A stretch of 14,281 nucleotides of DNA from JBBRGG01 sp038240875 (GCA_038240875.1 JBBRGG010000076.1:1-14281); one strand, 5' to 3'. Positions 7,671-14,253 are shown, numbered from the stretch's first letter. The notes: a model not told the origin generated them from the letters alone. Made by a program: numbers and translations.

Positions 7671-8459
7671 TCAAGGTTTGTTTTTGCCCGTCGCCGACGC
7701 CGACTTACAGATCGACACAAAGTCAGTCACCGACAACGCCGCCCCGCCGATTAGTCCGCCATCGACTTCAGATTGAGCAAAGATCTCCGAAGCGTTGGCG
7801 GGCTTGAGGGAGCCGCCATATTGAATGCGAAGCCGAGCGGCGCGTTCCGGGCCGTAGAGATGCTGCACGACGTTGCGAATCTGGGTATGAGCGGCTTGGG
7901 CGTCTTGCGGAGTCGCCGTCTTGCCTGTGCCGATCGCCCACACCGGTTCATACGCGATTGTCAAGCGATCGGTGAACTCGCCCGAAACGTCAGCGAGAGC
8001 CGTGCGAACTTGGCGACTGGTAATGATGTCCTGGTGCCCGGCAAGCCGCTCATCAAGAGTTTCGCCCACACACAAAATGCACTCGAGTCCTGACTCAAGT
8101 ACCGCCCGGACCTTTTTATTGATCAGTTCGTCCTTCTCGCCCAAGACATGTCTGCGTTCGGAATGGCCACAGAGCACGACCTGCACGCCGCAGTCTTTGA
8201 GCATCGCAATCGAGACTTCGCCTGTGAACGCGCCGTCGCCTTGGAAGTACACGTCTTGTGCGCCAAGTTTGACCGACGATGCGCGGTCGCGGAGAATCGC
8301 GCGGACCAAGAGCAGGAACGTAAAGGGTGGGAAGACGGCGACATCAACGCCATCGACCTGAAGCAACGCATCGCACACGCCGCGCGAAAGGTCGCTCGCG
8401 GAGGTGCGATTAGTGTTCATCTTCCAGTTTCCGCCGACGAAGGGCTTGCGATCTGCCAT
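7671..8459 (-). CDS. tpiA: Triosephosphate isomerase
   Basis: Interconverts glyceraldehyde-3-phosphate and dihydroxyacetone phosphate in cytoplasmic glycolysis and gluconeogenesis. 262 residues, slightly above the usual 250. The substrate-binding GGNWKMN motif gives Asn11 and Lys13. The electrophile is His99 in CGHSERR and the catalytic base is Glu171 in AYEPVWAIGTGKTA, which includes the mobile loop 6. The phosphate-binding YGGS (214-217) and GGLIGGAAL (234-242) are intact, so the enzyme should be active. ATG at 8459 is the only usual start codon after an in-frame TGA. No Shine-Dalgarno is visible; instead a TATATT hexamer lies six bases upstream, suggesting a leaderless transcript. It lies between ndk and secG. 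Confidence 0.97.
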   Translation of the reverse strand: MADRKPFVGGNWKMNTNRTSASDLSRGVCDALLQVDGVDVAVFPPFTFLLLVRAILRDRASSVKLGAQDVYFQGDGAFTGEVSIAMLKDCGVQVVLCGHSERRHVLGEKDELINKKVRAVLESGLECILCVGETLDERLAGHQDIITSRQVRTALADVSGEFTDRLTIAYEPVWAIGTGKTATPQDAQAAHTQIRNVVQHLYGPERAARLRIQYGGSLKPANASEIFAQSEVDGGLIGGAALSVTDFVSICKSASATGKNKP

Positions 8460-8465
8460 GCGCGG

Positions 8466-8471
8466 AATATA
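8466..8471 (-). promoter_or_regulatory. Candidate -10 element (TATATT) positioned for a leaderless tpiA transcript
   Basis: The minus strand reads TATATT-CCGCGC-ATG. The hexamer matches TATAAT at five of six positions, and six bases to the A of ATG would put +1 on the start codon. A weak -35 candidate, CACACA, lies 17 bases further upstream (three of six matches). The absence of any GGAG-like site supports initiation without a leader. Confidence 0.45.
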
Positions 8472-8669
8472 GCGCGGCAGAGCGACGTTGTGTGGACCAA
8501 CATTCCAACTCGATCAAGACCGGCCCGTTTGTGCGCACAAAACGAGTAAGCAAACCAGGCGCACAATGTGAGCACGTCATTGCCATGAAAATAATCCGAA
8601 AGAAAAAACCCGGCACGAGGCTAGGCTTTACAGAAGCACTTGTATTTCTACTCGTTCGCGCAGCCGAAA

Positions 8670-9140
8670 TTACTCAGGCTTGCCACCAGCCATGTCATAG
8701 ATCCAGGCGTCGGCATTTCGCGACCATGCAAGCACTTCGCCCGCAGCAAAGAAGAGCCCGAGTTCGCGCTCGGCGGCTTCGGGGCTGTCCGAGCCGTGGA
8801 TAAGGTTGAAGGAGTTGGAAACGCCAAAGTCGCCACGGATAGTCCCGGGATTGGCCTTGCTGCCGAAGGTCGCGCCCATGAGGTTACGGGCGATGGTGAT
8901 GGCGCCGTTGCCACGCAAAGCCATCACGATAACCGGGGAGCTAGTCATGAACTTCACCAAACCGGGATAGAAAGGACGCTCTTTGTGCGCCTCGTAATGA
9001 GTCTGCGCCAATGAGAGAGGAATCTGCATGAGCTTCATCCCGACAACTTGAAGGCCCTTGTCCTCAAAGCGAGAAATTATCTTGCCTGAAAGGCCGCGTT
9101 GAACCGCGTCTGGCTTGAGAATGATGAGGGTGGTTTCCAT
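8670..9140 (-). CDS. ndk: Nucleoside diphosphate kinase
   Basis: Transfers the gamma phosphate of ATP to nucleoside diphosphates, via a phosphohistidine, to balance NTP and dNTP pools. 156 residues, at the long end of the bacterial range of about 135-155. Landmarks: METTLIILKPDAVQRG at the N-terminus (Lys9 contacts phosphate), ERPFYPGLVKFMTSSPV, ARNLMGAT (84-91), IRGDFG (101-106), and the active-site NLIHGSDSPEAAERE with His115. The ATG at 9140 was chosen because the family begins exactly here and AGGA lies six bases upstream; an in-frame upstream extension to 9230 would add about 30 non-family residues and cover the candidate promoter. The gene is preceded by a good -10/-35 pair and followed 210 bp later by tpiA. 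Confidence 0.97.
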   Translation of the reverse strand: METTLIILKPDAVQRGLSGKIISRFEDKGLQVVGMKLMQIPLSLAQTHYEAHKERPFYPGLVKFMTSSPVIVMALRGNGAITIARNLMGATFGSKANPGTIRGDFGVSNSFNLIHGSDSPEAAERELGLFFAAGEVLAWSRNADAWIYDMAGGKPE

Positions 9141-9198
9141 TGATGATCCTTGTGTGTGTCTAAGTGCTGGATGTAAAGGTTTACAGCAAAAGCAGGTC

Positions 9199-9227
9199 AT
9201 TCTACCGGTTTGCGACGACGTTGAAAA
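9199..9227 (-). promoter_or_regulatory. Candidate ndk promoter
   Basis: On the minus strand TTTTCA (9227-9222), a 17-base spacer and TAGAAT (9204-9199, five of six matches). Transcription would start near 9192, giving a leader of about 50 bases that contains the AGGA ribosome site. It is one of the better-looking promoter candidates in the window. Confidence 0.45.
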
Positions 9228-9328
9228 CATTTACAGACGTATCAACGGCTGAGATACAGCACGCCGATGCGTTGCTCTGGCAAACGGGCACAAGTATAGA
9301 CACCTGTCGAGATTTTGGCGAGCTTTGA

Positions 9329-10405
9329 TCAAAACTGGAAGGCGATCTGGGCACCAATAAAAGGGGCAACTTCGCCATCTTGCTCGCTGATCTCATCGCC
9401 ATCGGAGTCGTCGAGGGTGTACTGCGACCAAGCGTCAACGCCAGCGATCACATCGACTGAAATCTGCGGATTGGGCGACCAGTCAACGCCCAGGCCAACA
9501 GGAATTCGGCGATCCCGGCCGATGCCATCGGCATTGGCACCTTCGTCATCCAAGCGAAAGTCACGCGATTCAAAGCCTGCAAATGCAAACACTGCAACGG
9601 TTTCGGTAGCTTGATACGAGAGCGCAAAGCGGCCGCCACGCGTGCTGGGGCGCGAGCCAAGCCGCCATTTTTCGTCGATCTGCCACTGTATGAATGGGAT
9701 TGGAAAGATATAGGCGTCGTCTTCAAGGCGGGTACCAAAATATGCGCCAAGGCCGAGTGAAAGTGACTTGGAGACTGAATAGGTAGCGCCGAGTATACCG
9801 GTGTATGTCAGCGAGTCGTTGAAATCGGCCCCTTCTTCCATGCCAGATTCGATGCTCGCGCCCAAGATCAGCGACCAGCGATCATTCAGGCTTGCAAAGT
9901 ACGATGCTTCCAAGCTGTAGATTTGGATGTCTTCCCAAGGTTCGGCATTACCTGCGCCAAAGCCTGTGGTGTTGCTGAAGTCATACCACGACCCTTCGGC
10001 TCCGAGCGAGACGGTGAATGCATTGCGCGTGGCGATCGGGAAGGTGATAGAGGCCTTTGCGCCGGCGCGGGTGATGGCGACGTCGCCTCCATCATCGAGA
10101 TCGTGCGAGAAAATATGGCCGCCATACAAGGACAAAGAGCCACCGATGGAGCGTTCTTGCGAATCGGTGGGGATCGCTACGCCTTCATTGTCAGTTGCTG
10201 GAGAGGGCGTGCTTTGTACATCGAGGCTTTGAGTGGCTTGGCTTGCCTGCCCCTCTTGTATGGCGAAGCGAGCAGAGGCGGTGCTCGAAGCAGCAGCGAT
10301 GGCAAGCCCGGCAGCGATCACGAGCATCGCGTTTGAACGCTTGTTTGTGAAGTTGGCAGAACGAAAAAGGCTGGAGCGAGAAAGGCCAGAGAGTGAGTAG
10401 AGCAT
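9329..10405 (-). CDS. Outer-membrane beta-barrel protein, function unknown
   Basis: 358 residues with a long n-region containing Arg and Lys, a hydrophobic core (MLVIAAGLAIAAA, about 27-39) and a likely signal-peptidase I site ASA|RF after residue 45. After a Gln/Ser/Thr-rich linker (about 46-85) come many alternating hydrophobic/polar stretches separated by acidic turns, such as TFPIATRNAFTVSLGAEGSWYDF and YSVSKSLSLGLGAYFG. The chain ends in IGAQIAFQF, with the terminal Phe typical of BAM-inserted barrels. Strand pattern and length suggest perhaps 10-14 strands, resembling planctomycete outer-membrane families such as DUF6268, but I cannot name the family with certainty. ATG at 10405 is supported by GGAG six bases upstream. 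It is transcribed away from the tRNA genes. Confidence 0.8.
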   Translation of the reverse strand: MLYSLSGLSRSSLFRSANFTNKRSNAMLVIAAGLAIAAASSTASARFAIQEGQASQATQSLDVQSTPSPATDNEGVAIPTDSQERSIGGSLSLYGGHIFSHDLDDGGDVAITRAGAKASITFPIATRNAFTVSLGAEGSWYDFSNTTGFGAGNAEPWEDIQIYSLEASYFASLNDRWSLILGASIESGMEEGADFNDSLTYTGILGATYSVSKSLSLGLGAYFGTRLEDDAYIFPIPFIQWQIDEKWRLGSRPSTRGGRFALSYQATETVAVFAFAGFESRDFRLDDEGANADGIGRDRRIPVGLGVDWSPNPQISVDVIAGVDAWSQYTLDDSDGDEISEQDGEVAPFIGAQIAFQF

Positions 10406-10599
10406 TGAAATCTCCGAATAGATGGAACGCTTTGGTTATCGTTTCGAGCTTGGAAGGCACGTAAACGCCGATGTTTTTGAGTGAAAGCCAGGATTGGCCT
10501 TGTTGACCAATTGGATCGAGTGGCTAAACGTGGAACAATAAATAAAAGTGTCGGCCTTCGAGCGAAAGCAACCGCACAAAATCAGATTCGCCAGATGGT

Positions 10600-10627
10600 T
10601 TGTGAAGTGAGTGTACAAAGGTATAGG
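10600..10627 (+). promoter_or_regulatory. Candidate tRNA-Ala promoter
   Basis: TTGTGA (10600-10605), a 16-base spacer and TATAGG (10622-10627), each four of six to consensus. Initiation near 10634 would give a 5' leader of about 45 bases for RNase P to remove. Confidence 0.3.
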
Positions 10628-10678
10628 TCCGCGCATATTGTTGAGGCCTGAATTCGGCGAAGAATGCAGATCAGATTC

Positions 10679-10751
10679 GGGGCGATAGCTCAATTGGTAG
10701 AGCACTAGCTTTGCAAGCTAGGGGTTGAGGGTTCGAGTCCCTTTCGCTCCA
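10679..10751 (+). tRNA. tRNA-Ala(TGC)
   Basis: 73 bases folding as a complete cloverleaf. The acceptor GGGGCGA pairs with TCGCTCC (one G-T pair), the D arm has GCTC/GAGC, and the anticodon stem CTAGC/GCTAG holds the loop TTTGCAA, with anticodon TGC at 10712-10714. The T arm contains GGTTCGAGTCC. The discriminator is A at 10751. The 3' CCA is not encoded, so tRNA nucleotidyltransferase must add it. Confidence 0.97.
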
Positions 10752-10783
10752 CTTTAGGATTGTGATTAGACGTTACTGTCTTG

Positions 10784-10825
10784 AGGTATATGAGTTAAGG
10801 TTTATGAGTTGAGGATTGTAAGTAA
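10784..10825. repeat. Degenerate 14-bp tandem repeat between the two tRNA genes
   Basis: AGGTATATGAGTTA (10784-10797) is followed directly by AGGTTTATGAGTTG (10798-10811), twelve of fourteen identical, and by a weaker third copy AGGATTGTAAGTAA. The 195-bp spacer between the tRNAs otherwise contains no gene I can recognise. Confidence 0.5.
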
Positions 10826-10931
10826 AGGATTTCGAAGCCCAAAGGCTGCTAGCAATAAATTGTTGGAGCCATCGGCTTCTGGCTTTGAAGGCTGCTGGTT
10901 GCAATTGCGAGTAGCTTTCAAGACCAATGGC

Positions 10932-10937
10932 TATAGT
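10932..10937 (+). promoter_or_regulatory. Candidate -10 element of tRNA-Gly
   Basis: TATAGT matches TATAAT at five of six positions and would place the transcription start within a few bases of the mature 5' end of tRNA-Gly. No convincing -35 was found at 16-18 bp, so co-transcription from the tRNA-Ala promoter is an alternative. Confidence 0.3.
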
Positions 10938-10946
10938 GGTTAGTTC

Positions 10947-11018
10947 GCGGGCGTAGTTCAGCGGTAGAACGTCAGCTTCCCAAGCTGAATGTCGGGAGTT
11001 CGATCCTCCTCGCCCGCT
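10947..11018 (+). tRNA. tRNA-Gly(CCC)
   Basis: 72 bases with a full cloverleaf. The acceptor GCGGGCG pairs with CGCCCGC, the D arm has GTTC/GAAC, and the anticodon stem TCAGC/GCTGA holds the loop TTCCCAA, with anticodon CCC at 10979-10981. The T arm contains AGTTCGATCCT. The discriminator is T, as usual for bacterial tRNA-Gly, and CCA is not encoded. A strong intrinsic terminator follows 27 bases later. Confidence 0.97.
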
Positions 11019-11044
11019 TTGTCAAAATACTGGCTAAATCACGC

Positions 11045-11071
11045 AAAAACCTGGCAAATGCCAGGTTTTTT
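11045..11071 (+). terminator. Rho-independent terminator after tRNA-Gly
   Basis: ACCTGGC (11049-11055), a 4-base AAAT loop and GCCAGGT (11060-11066) form a perfect stem followed by a run of T, with a matching A-run upstream that lengthens the pairing. Because both flanks are A/T tracts it could work in both directions, closing the tRNA unit on the plus strand. Confidence 0.93.
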
Positions 11072-11460
11072 AGTTGGCGAGTTGAGCGTGTCCGATCATC
11101 GGTTCACCTCGCGATGCCGCACGATTTTGCGCCGTTTCGCGCCCCAATAGCTGGCAGAATGGCTGGGTTCGGATAGTGCAAGTATCCGGGGCTGTGCCCA
11201 TTGTTCCAGTCGCCGCGTTAGTTTGCTTCTCGGGGGGCGATTCCAAGTAGCCTATCCATCGCCGCAGCCGTGTCGGTCTGCCCAGCACCGCCGTCTAGGC
11301 ACCCTCCAACCAATTTTCCGCATACCTCCGTTCCGCCATATAAACCTCGGATAGACGAGCATCTACGCCCGGTACACCTCGTTACGCATGTCCCGGCGAA
11401 CAGTTTTTTTCTTGGGGAAAGATCTACGGGTTTGTTCAATGGTCCTACACTCGGCCCTCG
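11072..11460. other. 389-bp intergenic stretch with coding-like minus-strand fragments
   Basis: No gene is recognised. On the minus strand one frame (from a TTG at 11439 down to about 11110) reads as a plausible polypeptide interrupted by a TAA at 11218 and a later stop, including CGKLVGGCLDGGAGQTDT and, after the stop, WNNGHSPGYLHYPNPAILP. This looks like a decayed gene more than random sequence, but I cannot assign a family. The antiporter start lies at its right edge; the hexamer TACACT at 11446-11451 is a weak -10 candidate for it, nine bases before the ATG. Confidence 0.35.
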
Positions 11461-12447
11461 ATGCTTATTAACACACTACTGTTCTGTGGCGGCCTGGTTC
11501 TTCTCCTTGTCGGCGGGCGATTACTCGTGTCGGCCTCGGTCGATACCGCCAAGCGGCTCAACGTTTCGCCGCTGATTATCGGGCTCACGCTCGTGGCCTG
11601 GGGCACGAGCACGCCCGAACTGTCCCTCAACCTCAACTCCGCGTTTAAGGACCGGGGCGACCTGGCCCTAGGCAACGTCGTAGGCGCGAATATCTGCAAC
11701 ATGGCCTTGGTACTGGGCGTGTGCGCGCTTATGAAGCCGCTGGTCGTGCAGGAGCGGCTTATCAAGGTTGAGATCTGGCTCAACGCCGCGATTCTGGGTT
11801 TCATCGCTACGCTGGGGCTGGCGTTTGGCTTTGATAGGCTGACCTCGGGCCTGATTCTCGTCGTCTTTTGCGCGTACAGCATATGGACGATCATGTCAGC
11901 GCTCCGCCAGGGTAAAACTGCCGCGTCTGCCGCCGCCGCCGACACGCTCGGCGACGACCCGACGCGCGCAAGCGAGAATGGACCGATGGGCTGGCCCATG
12001 ATCGCCGCCTGCTTTGTCGGCGGGCTGGCCCTTCTGTCGGTCGGAGGGTCTTTGGCTAGCGATGGTGCATCGGGGGTCGCGGTGGCATTGGGAGTGCCCG
12101 TCGCGATCGTTGGTGTCACCATCGTCTCGATCGGCACCACGCTCCCCGAGTTGGTCACCAGCGTCATGGCCATTCGCAAGGGACAGACCGACCTGGCGAT
12201 GGGCAACGTCATCGGCTCGTGCCTCTTCAACTCTGGATTAATCTTCGCCATCGTCGGGCTTATCGCCCCCCCGAACGTGGACGCTTCGCTCACTCTGCCG
12301 TTTGTCTACATGGCGATACTTGCCATAGCGCTGGTGCCGATCAGCCGCAGCTTCGGCAAGACGATCTCGCGGCTCGAAGGAGGACTGCTGCTGGCTTCGT
12401 ATGCCGCGTTCCTCGCCGTGTCGGCGGTTATTGTCAGCCGCAGCTAA
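11461..12447 (+). CDS. Na+/Ca2+ exchanger (CaCA) family antiporter, YrbG-like
   Basis: An integral inner-membrane cation antiporter of 328 residues, the usual length for bacterial members, built as two inverted repeats of about five transmembrane helices. Both alpha repeats are clear: GTSTPE (48-53) with GNVVGANICN (71-80), and GTTLPE (225-230) with GNVIGSCLFN (248-257). The two acidic residues in these motifs are the ion ligands in the family. A hydrophilic Ala/Asp-rich central loop (about 150-175) links the halves. It probably exports Ca2+ in exchange for Na+ or K+; the ion pair is inferred from family only. ATG at 11461 fits the family N-terminus (a hydrophobic helix starts at once), but no Shine-Dalgarno is visible. 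It stands alone on the plus strand and looks richer in G+C than the housekeeping block. It is the only intact protein gene right of the tRNAs. Confidence 0.93.
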   Translation: MLINTLLFCGGLVLLLVGGRLLVSASVDTAKRLNVSPLIIGLTLVAWGTSTPELSLNLNSAFKDRGDLALGNVVGANICNMALVLGVCALMKPLVVQERLIKVEIWLNAAILGFIATLGLAFGFDRLTSGLILVVFCAYSIWTIMSALRQGKTAASAAAADTLGDDPTRASENGPMGWPMIAACFVGGLALLSVGGSLASDGASGVAVALGVPVAIVGVTIVSIGTTLPELVTSVMAIRKGQTDLAMGNVIGSCLFNSGLIFAIVGLIAPPNVDASLTLPFVYMAILAIALVPISRSFGKTISRLEGGLLLASYAAFLAVSAVIVSRS

Positions 12448-12779
12448 GCATTGGCATAAGTCAAGGCCGCCCAATCACTCGTATGCTTGATCCTGCCCAT
12501 GTCCAAGTACGCACTTCAACCTTCGATGGCCACGCCCATGCCGCCCGCGGCGCCGCCAAATACAGCGATCTTGGCGGTGGGTGTGGCGCTTGCAGGGTGT
12601 TAAAATGCCCTTCGCATCATCTTTCCCGTGCCTTTTCATAGGATAAACTGCCCTCAAACCCACTTCAAAGTGCCAGAAGTCAAACGGATCACCGCCGAAA
12701 CTCGTGTGCGTTCGGCGCCTGACCGGGTTGCACGAGGCTGAAGTTTGTGGCATGGTGTACTCGGCAAGCAGGCCGAGCA
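12448..12779. other. 332-bp stretch without a recognisable gene
   Basis: No plausible intact gene, tRNA or terminator follows the antiporter. On the minus strand between about 12605 and 12450 there is a coding-like stretch reading PTAKIAVFGGAAGGMGVAIEG, then a stop, then DMGRIKHTSDWAALTYANA to another stop. It may be the tail of a dead gene, or chance in GC-rich DNA. No family is recognised. Confidence 0.3.
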
Positions 12780-12960
12780 TGCTCATCCAGAAACGAACCG
12801 CAGGAGATCTTCAGCGTCTGCGGTTGCAGCGGCACCACGCTCATCGGCGCGGAGATGACCGCCCCCCCCACGGCGTGCGTTCCTCATGGAGCTCGACACG
12901 CTCTACTGCGATGTAATCATGCAGCCCCCACGCTGGGAGAAGTTCACGGGCCGCAAGGCT
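12780..12960 (+). pseudogene. Decayed C-terminus of a DNA (adenine) methyltransferase, frameshifted
   Basis: The first frame (12780-12863) reads QEIFSVCGCSGTTLIGAEMT, which resembles the AdoMet-binding motif region (D-P-F-x-G-S-G-T-T-L-I-A-A-E) of beta-class N6-adenine or N4-cytosine DNA methyltransferases. The next segment continues in another frame (to 12960) as RRAFLMELDTLYCDVI, two extra prolines, then RWEKFTGRKA; the pattern E-L-D-x-x-Y-x-D-x-I-x-x-R-W-E-x-x-T-G is the standard C-terminal end of these enzymes. The break lies in a C8 tract (12862-12869), and the two extra prolines come from a CCCCCA insertion at 12925-12930. The catalytic DPPY/NPPY domain is absent upstream, so the remnant cannot be active. 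Such enzymes are common in phages and islands. Only about 60 residues survive. Confidence 0.75.
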
Positions 12961-12978
12961 CGTCCGTCGCCAACGACA

Positions 12979-13005
12979 ACGGCCCCCAGCGTGTGCCGGG
13001 GCCGT
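12979..13005. terminator. GC-rich hairpin between the convergent pseudogenes, probably a degraded terminator
   Basis: ACGGCCCC (12979-12986) and GGGGCCGT (12998-13005) pair perfectly around an 11-base loop. It sits just past the 3' ends of both the plus-strand methyltransferase remnant and the minus-strand pseudogene, where a bidirectional terminator is expected. No proper T-run remains on either strand (GTGTTT on plus, TTGTCGTTGG on minus). Confidence 0.5.
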
Positions 13006-13040
13006 CGGTGTTTCCTATTCAGTTGTCGCAGCACGAAGAC

Positions 13041-13081
13041 TTACGCCGCGCCGCGCAGCGTTTACGCCGCGCCGCGCAGCG
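13041..13081. repeat. Two-copy 21-bp-period tandem repeat after the small-protein pseudogene stop
   Basis: TTACGCCGCGCCGCGCAGCG occurs at 13041-13060 and 13062-13081, identical over 20 bases. On the minus strand each copy carries TAA in phase with the pseudogene's own TAA (13085-13083), so three stops follow one another at 21-bp intervals. Confidence 0.9.
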
Positions 13082-13082
13082 C

Positions 13083-13763
13083 TTAGGCCGCGATGGTCGC
13101 CTGCGCCTGCTCGCTCCACGGCCCGCGTTCGCCAGTCGGCGAGACCCACCGCATCCACACATAGTTGGTCTTGCCGCCATCGGTGGAGTCGAAGTTCATC
13201 ACGTACGGCGCATTGGTATCCACGGCCACGAAGCGCAGATCGGCCTCGCCAGTCGGCGGCGTGATGCCGACCTTGTTCCAGATTTCGACACCCAGCGCAC
13301 CGGCGGGCTTGGCCTTGCGGGTGGGCGTGGCCGCGTCCACGAAGCGAAGGAGTTGCTGAAGGCGGTTGCCGCACTCGATCGAGCAGATGGGCGCGCCCCC
13401 CACGTCGCCGGCGGGCCGATGGGCGAAGAGGCCTGCGCGACGGTGATGCCCAGCGACGCCTTCTCGGCATCGCTCACAACGGCGGACGCCTGCAAACGGC
13501 GCACGAGTGTGTGGGGGGGGCGGGCGGATCGCGGCGACATACGCGGCGCGGTTCTCATCCTTAGTTTATTTTGCGGCCTTGGCGGCGTTGACGGCGGCGA
13601 CGTGGGCGGGGAACGCCGTGGCCCAGCCGGTCTGCGCGGCGGTGATGAGGGCCATGTCGGGCGCGGTCAGCCCGAGCGCGACCAGATTGGCGTTGGCATA
13701 GACCACGAAGTTGGATTGCCACGCCTGAAAGTTGGCATCGGGACCGGGAATGTAATCAGCCAA
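13083..13763 (-). pseudogene. Pseudogene of a small (about 220-aa) conserved protein of unknown function, one nonsense codon and two frameshifts
   Basis: Three pieces in consecutive order make up one protein. The N-terminal part (13763-13566, TTG start) reads MADYIPGPDANFQAWQSNF... and ends at TAA after KAAK, but the same frame continues DENRAAYVAAIRP. A C8 tract then shifts the frame to LVRRLQASAVVSDAEKASLGITV. A second C-tract (13396-13401, plus strand) restores the first frame, giving CSIECGNRLQQLLRFVDAATPTRKAKPAG, EIWNKVG, and GERGPWSEQAQATIAA before TAA at 13083. The pattern (NxxNYANANLxALGL N-terminus, TPTRKAKPAG, a C-terminal RWV...GERGPWS segment like a fibronectin-type sandwich) matches a hypothetical protein type I recall as widespread in PVC bacteria. 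No function is known to me. The nonsense codon is not in a homopolymer, which argues for true decay over sequencing error. Confidence 0.8.
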
Positions 13764-14000
13764 CTTTATCTACTCGCTTTCATGCCCACGCCGCGAAGCG
13801 CGGGGGATTCGGCGGCTCGCACAAGTTGCCCCGCACACGCTGCGCTGAGGCATCCAACCGCTACCCGAGCCGTCAATCGGCACGCGGCGGACACTCCTGG
13901 TTTTTTCGGCAAGGGAATGGAGCGACTTCACCAGCCCCCGGACTTTTCAGCAGAGCGCCACCGATCGCACCGAGCCGGAACACACCTCTATAAGGATGGC
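13764..14000. other. GC-rich spacer without a recognisable gene
   Basis: It lies upstream of the small-protein pseudogene and left of the repeat field. I see no plausible gene, tRNA or convincing promoter. It contains short hairpins such as CGCGAAGCGCG near 13791-13801 and a T6 run near 13903. It is probably part of the same non-coding repeat field. Confidence 0.5.
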
Positions 14001-14160
14001 GCACCCTCTTCGCCCCAGCGGGGCGCAGGGCTGCCCCCCCACGCCACGAGTGGATCGGGCCACGCACCCTCTTCGCCCCAGCGAGGCGCAGGGCTGCCCC
14101 CCCACGCCACGGGTGGATCGGGCCACGCACCCTCCTCGCCCCAGCGAGGCGACGGGTTGT
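14001..14160. repeat. 63-bp tandem repeat, two full copies and a partial third
   Basis: Copies begin GCACCCTCTTCGCCCCAGCG at 14001 and 14064, and a variant begins at 14127 and diverges after about 30 bases. The period is exactly 63 bp. Each full copy has a short hairpin (CGCCCC-AGC-GGGGCG in copy one, one mismatch in copy two), a C7 tract followed by ACG, and a CACGNGTGGATCGGGCCAC tail. The period is a multiple of three and opens frames on both strands, but composition and context suggest non-coding DNA. Confidence 0.92.
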
Positions 14161-14234
14161 AGCCACTAGTGGAGCGACGCTGCTCTGAGCGTTGCGCAAC
14201 TAGTGGAAGGGTGGAGCGAAGCGCAACCCGTGGA
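14043..14234. repeat. Five copies of a 12-bp motif GC(C/A)AC..GTGGA
   Basis: GCCACGAGTGGA (14043), GCCACGGGTGGA (14106), GCCACTAGTGGA (14162), GCAACTAGTGGA (14196) and GCAACCCGTGGA (14223). The third contains the perfect palindrome CCACTAGTGG. The first two belong to the 63-bp repeat; the other three lie outside it at uneven spacing, so the motif is independent of that period. Confidence 0.75.
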
Positions 14235-14253
14235 CAGCGTGAAACAGCCCGAC

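Noticed and set aside
8580..8620. T6 run after ndk on the minus strand as an intrinsic terminator
   Set aside because: The GGGTTTTTTC run has no adequate stem immediately before it.
9141..9230. An N-terminal extension of ndk to an upstream in-frame start
   Set aside because: The family begins at METTLIILKPDAV, which has its own AGGA site; the extension covers the candidate promoter.
11445..12293. A 282-codon minus-strand frame
   Set aside because: It is antisense to the antiporter, whose two alpha repeats are intact on the plus strand; the antisense product is Ser/Pro/Thr-rich with no motif.
12747..14162. A 471-codon open frame on the plus strand
   Set aside because: It begins inside the methyltransferase remnant, runs antisense through the small-protein pseudogene and then through the 63-bp repeats. 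Its composition (Arg/Pro/His-rich) is what GC-rich antisense DNA gives, and it has no recognisable domain beyond the methyltransferase scrap.
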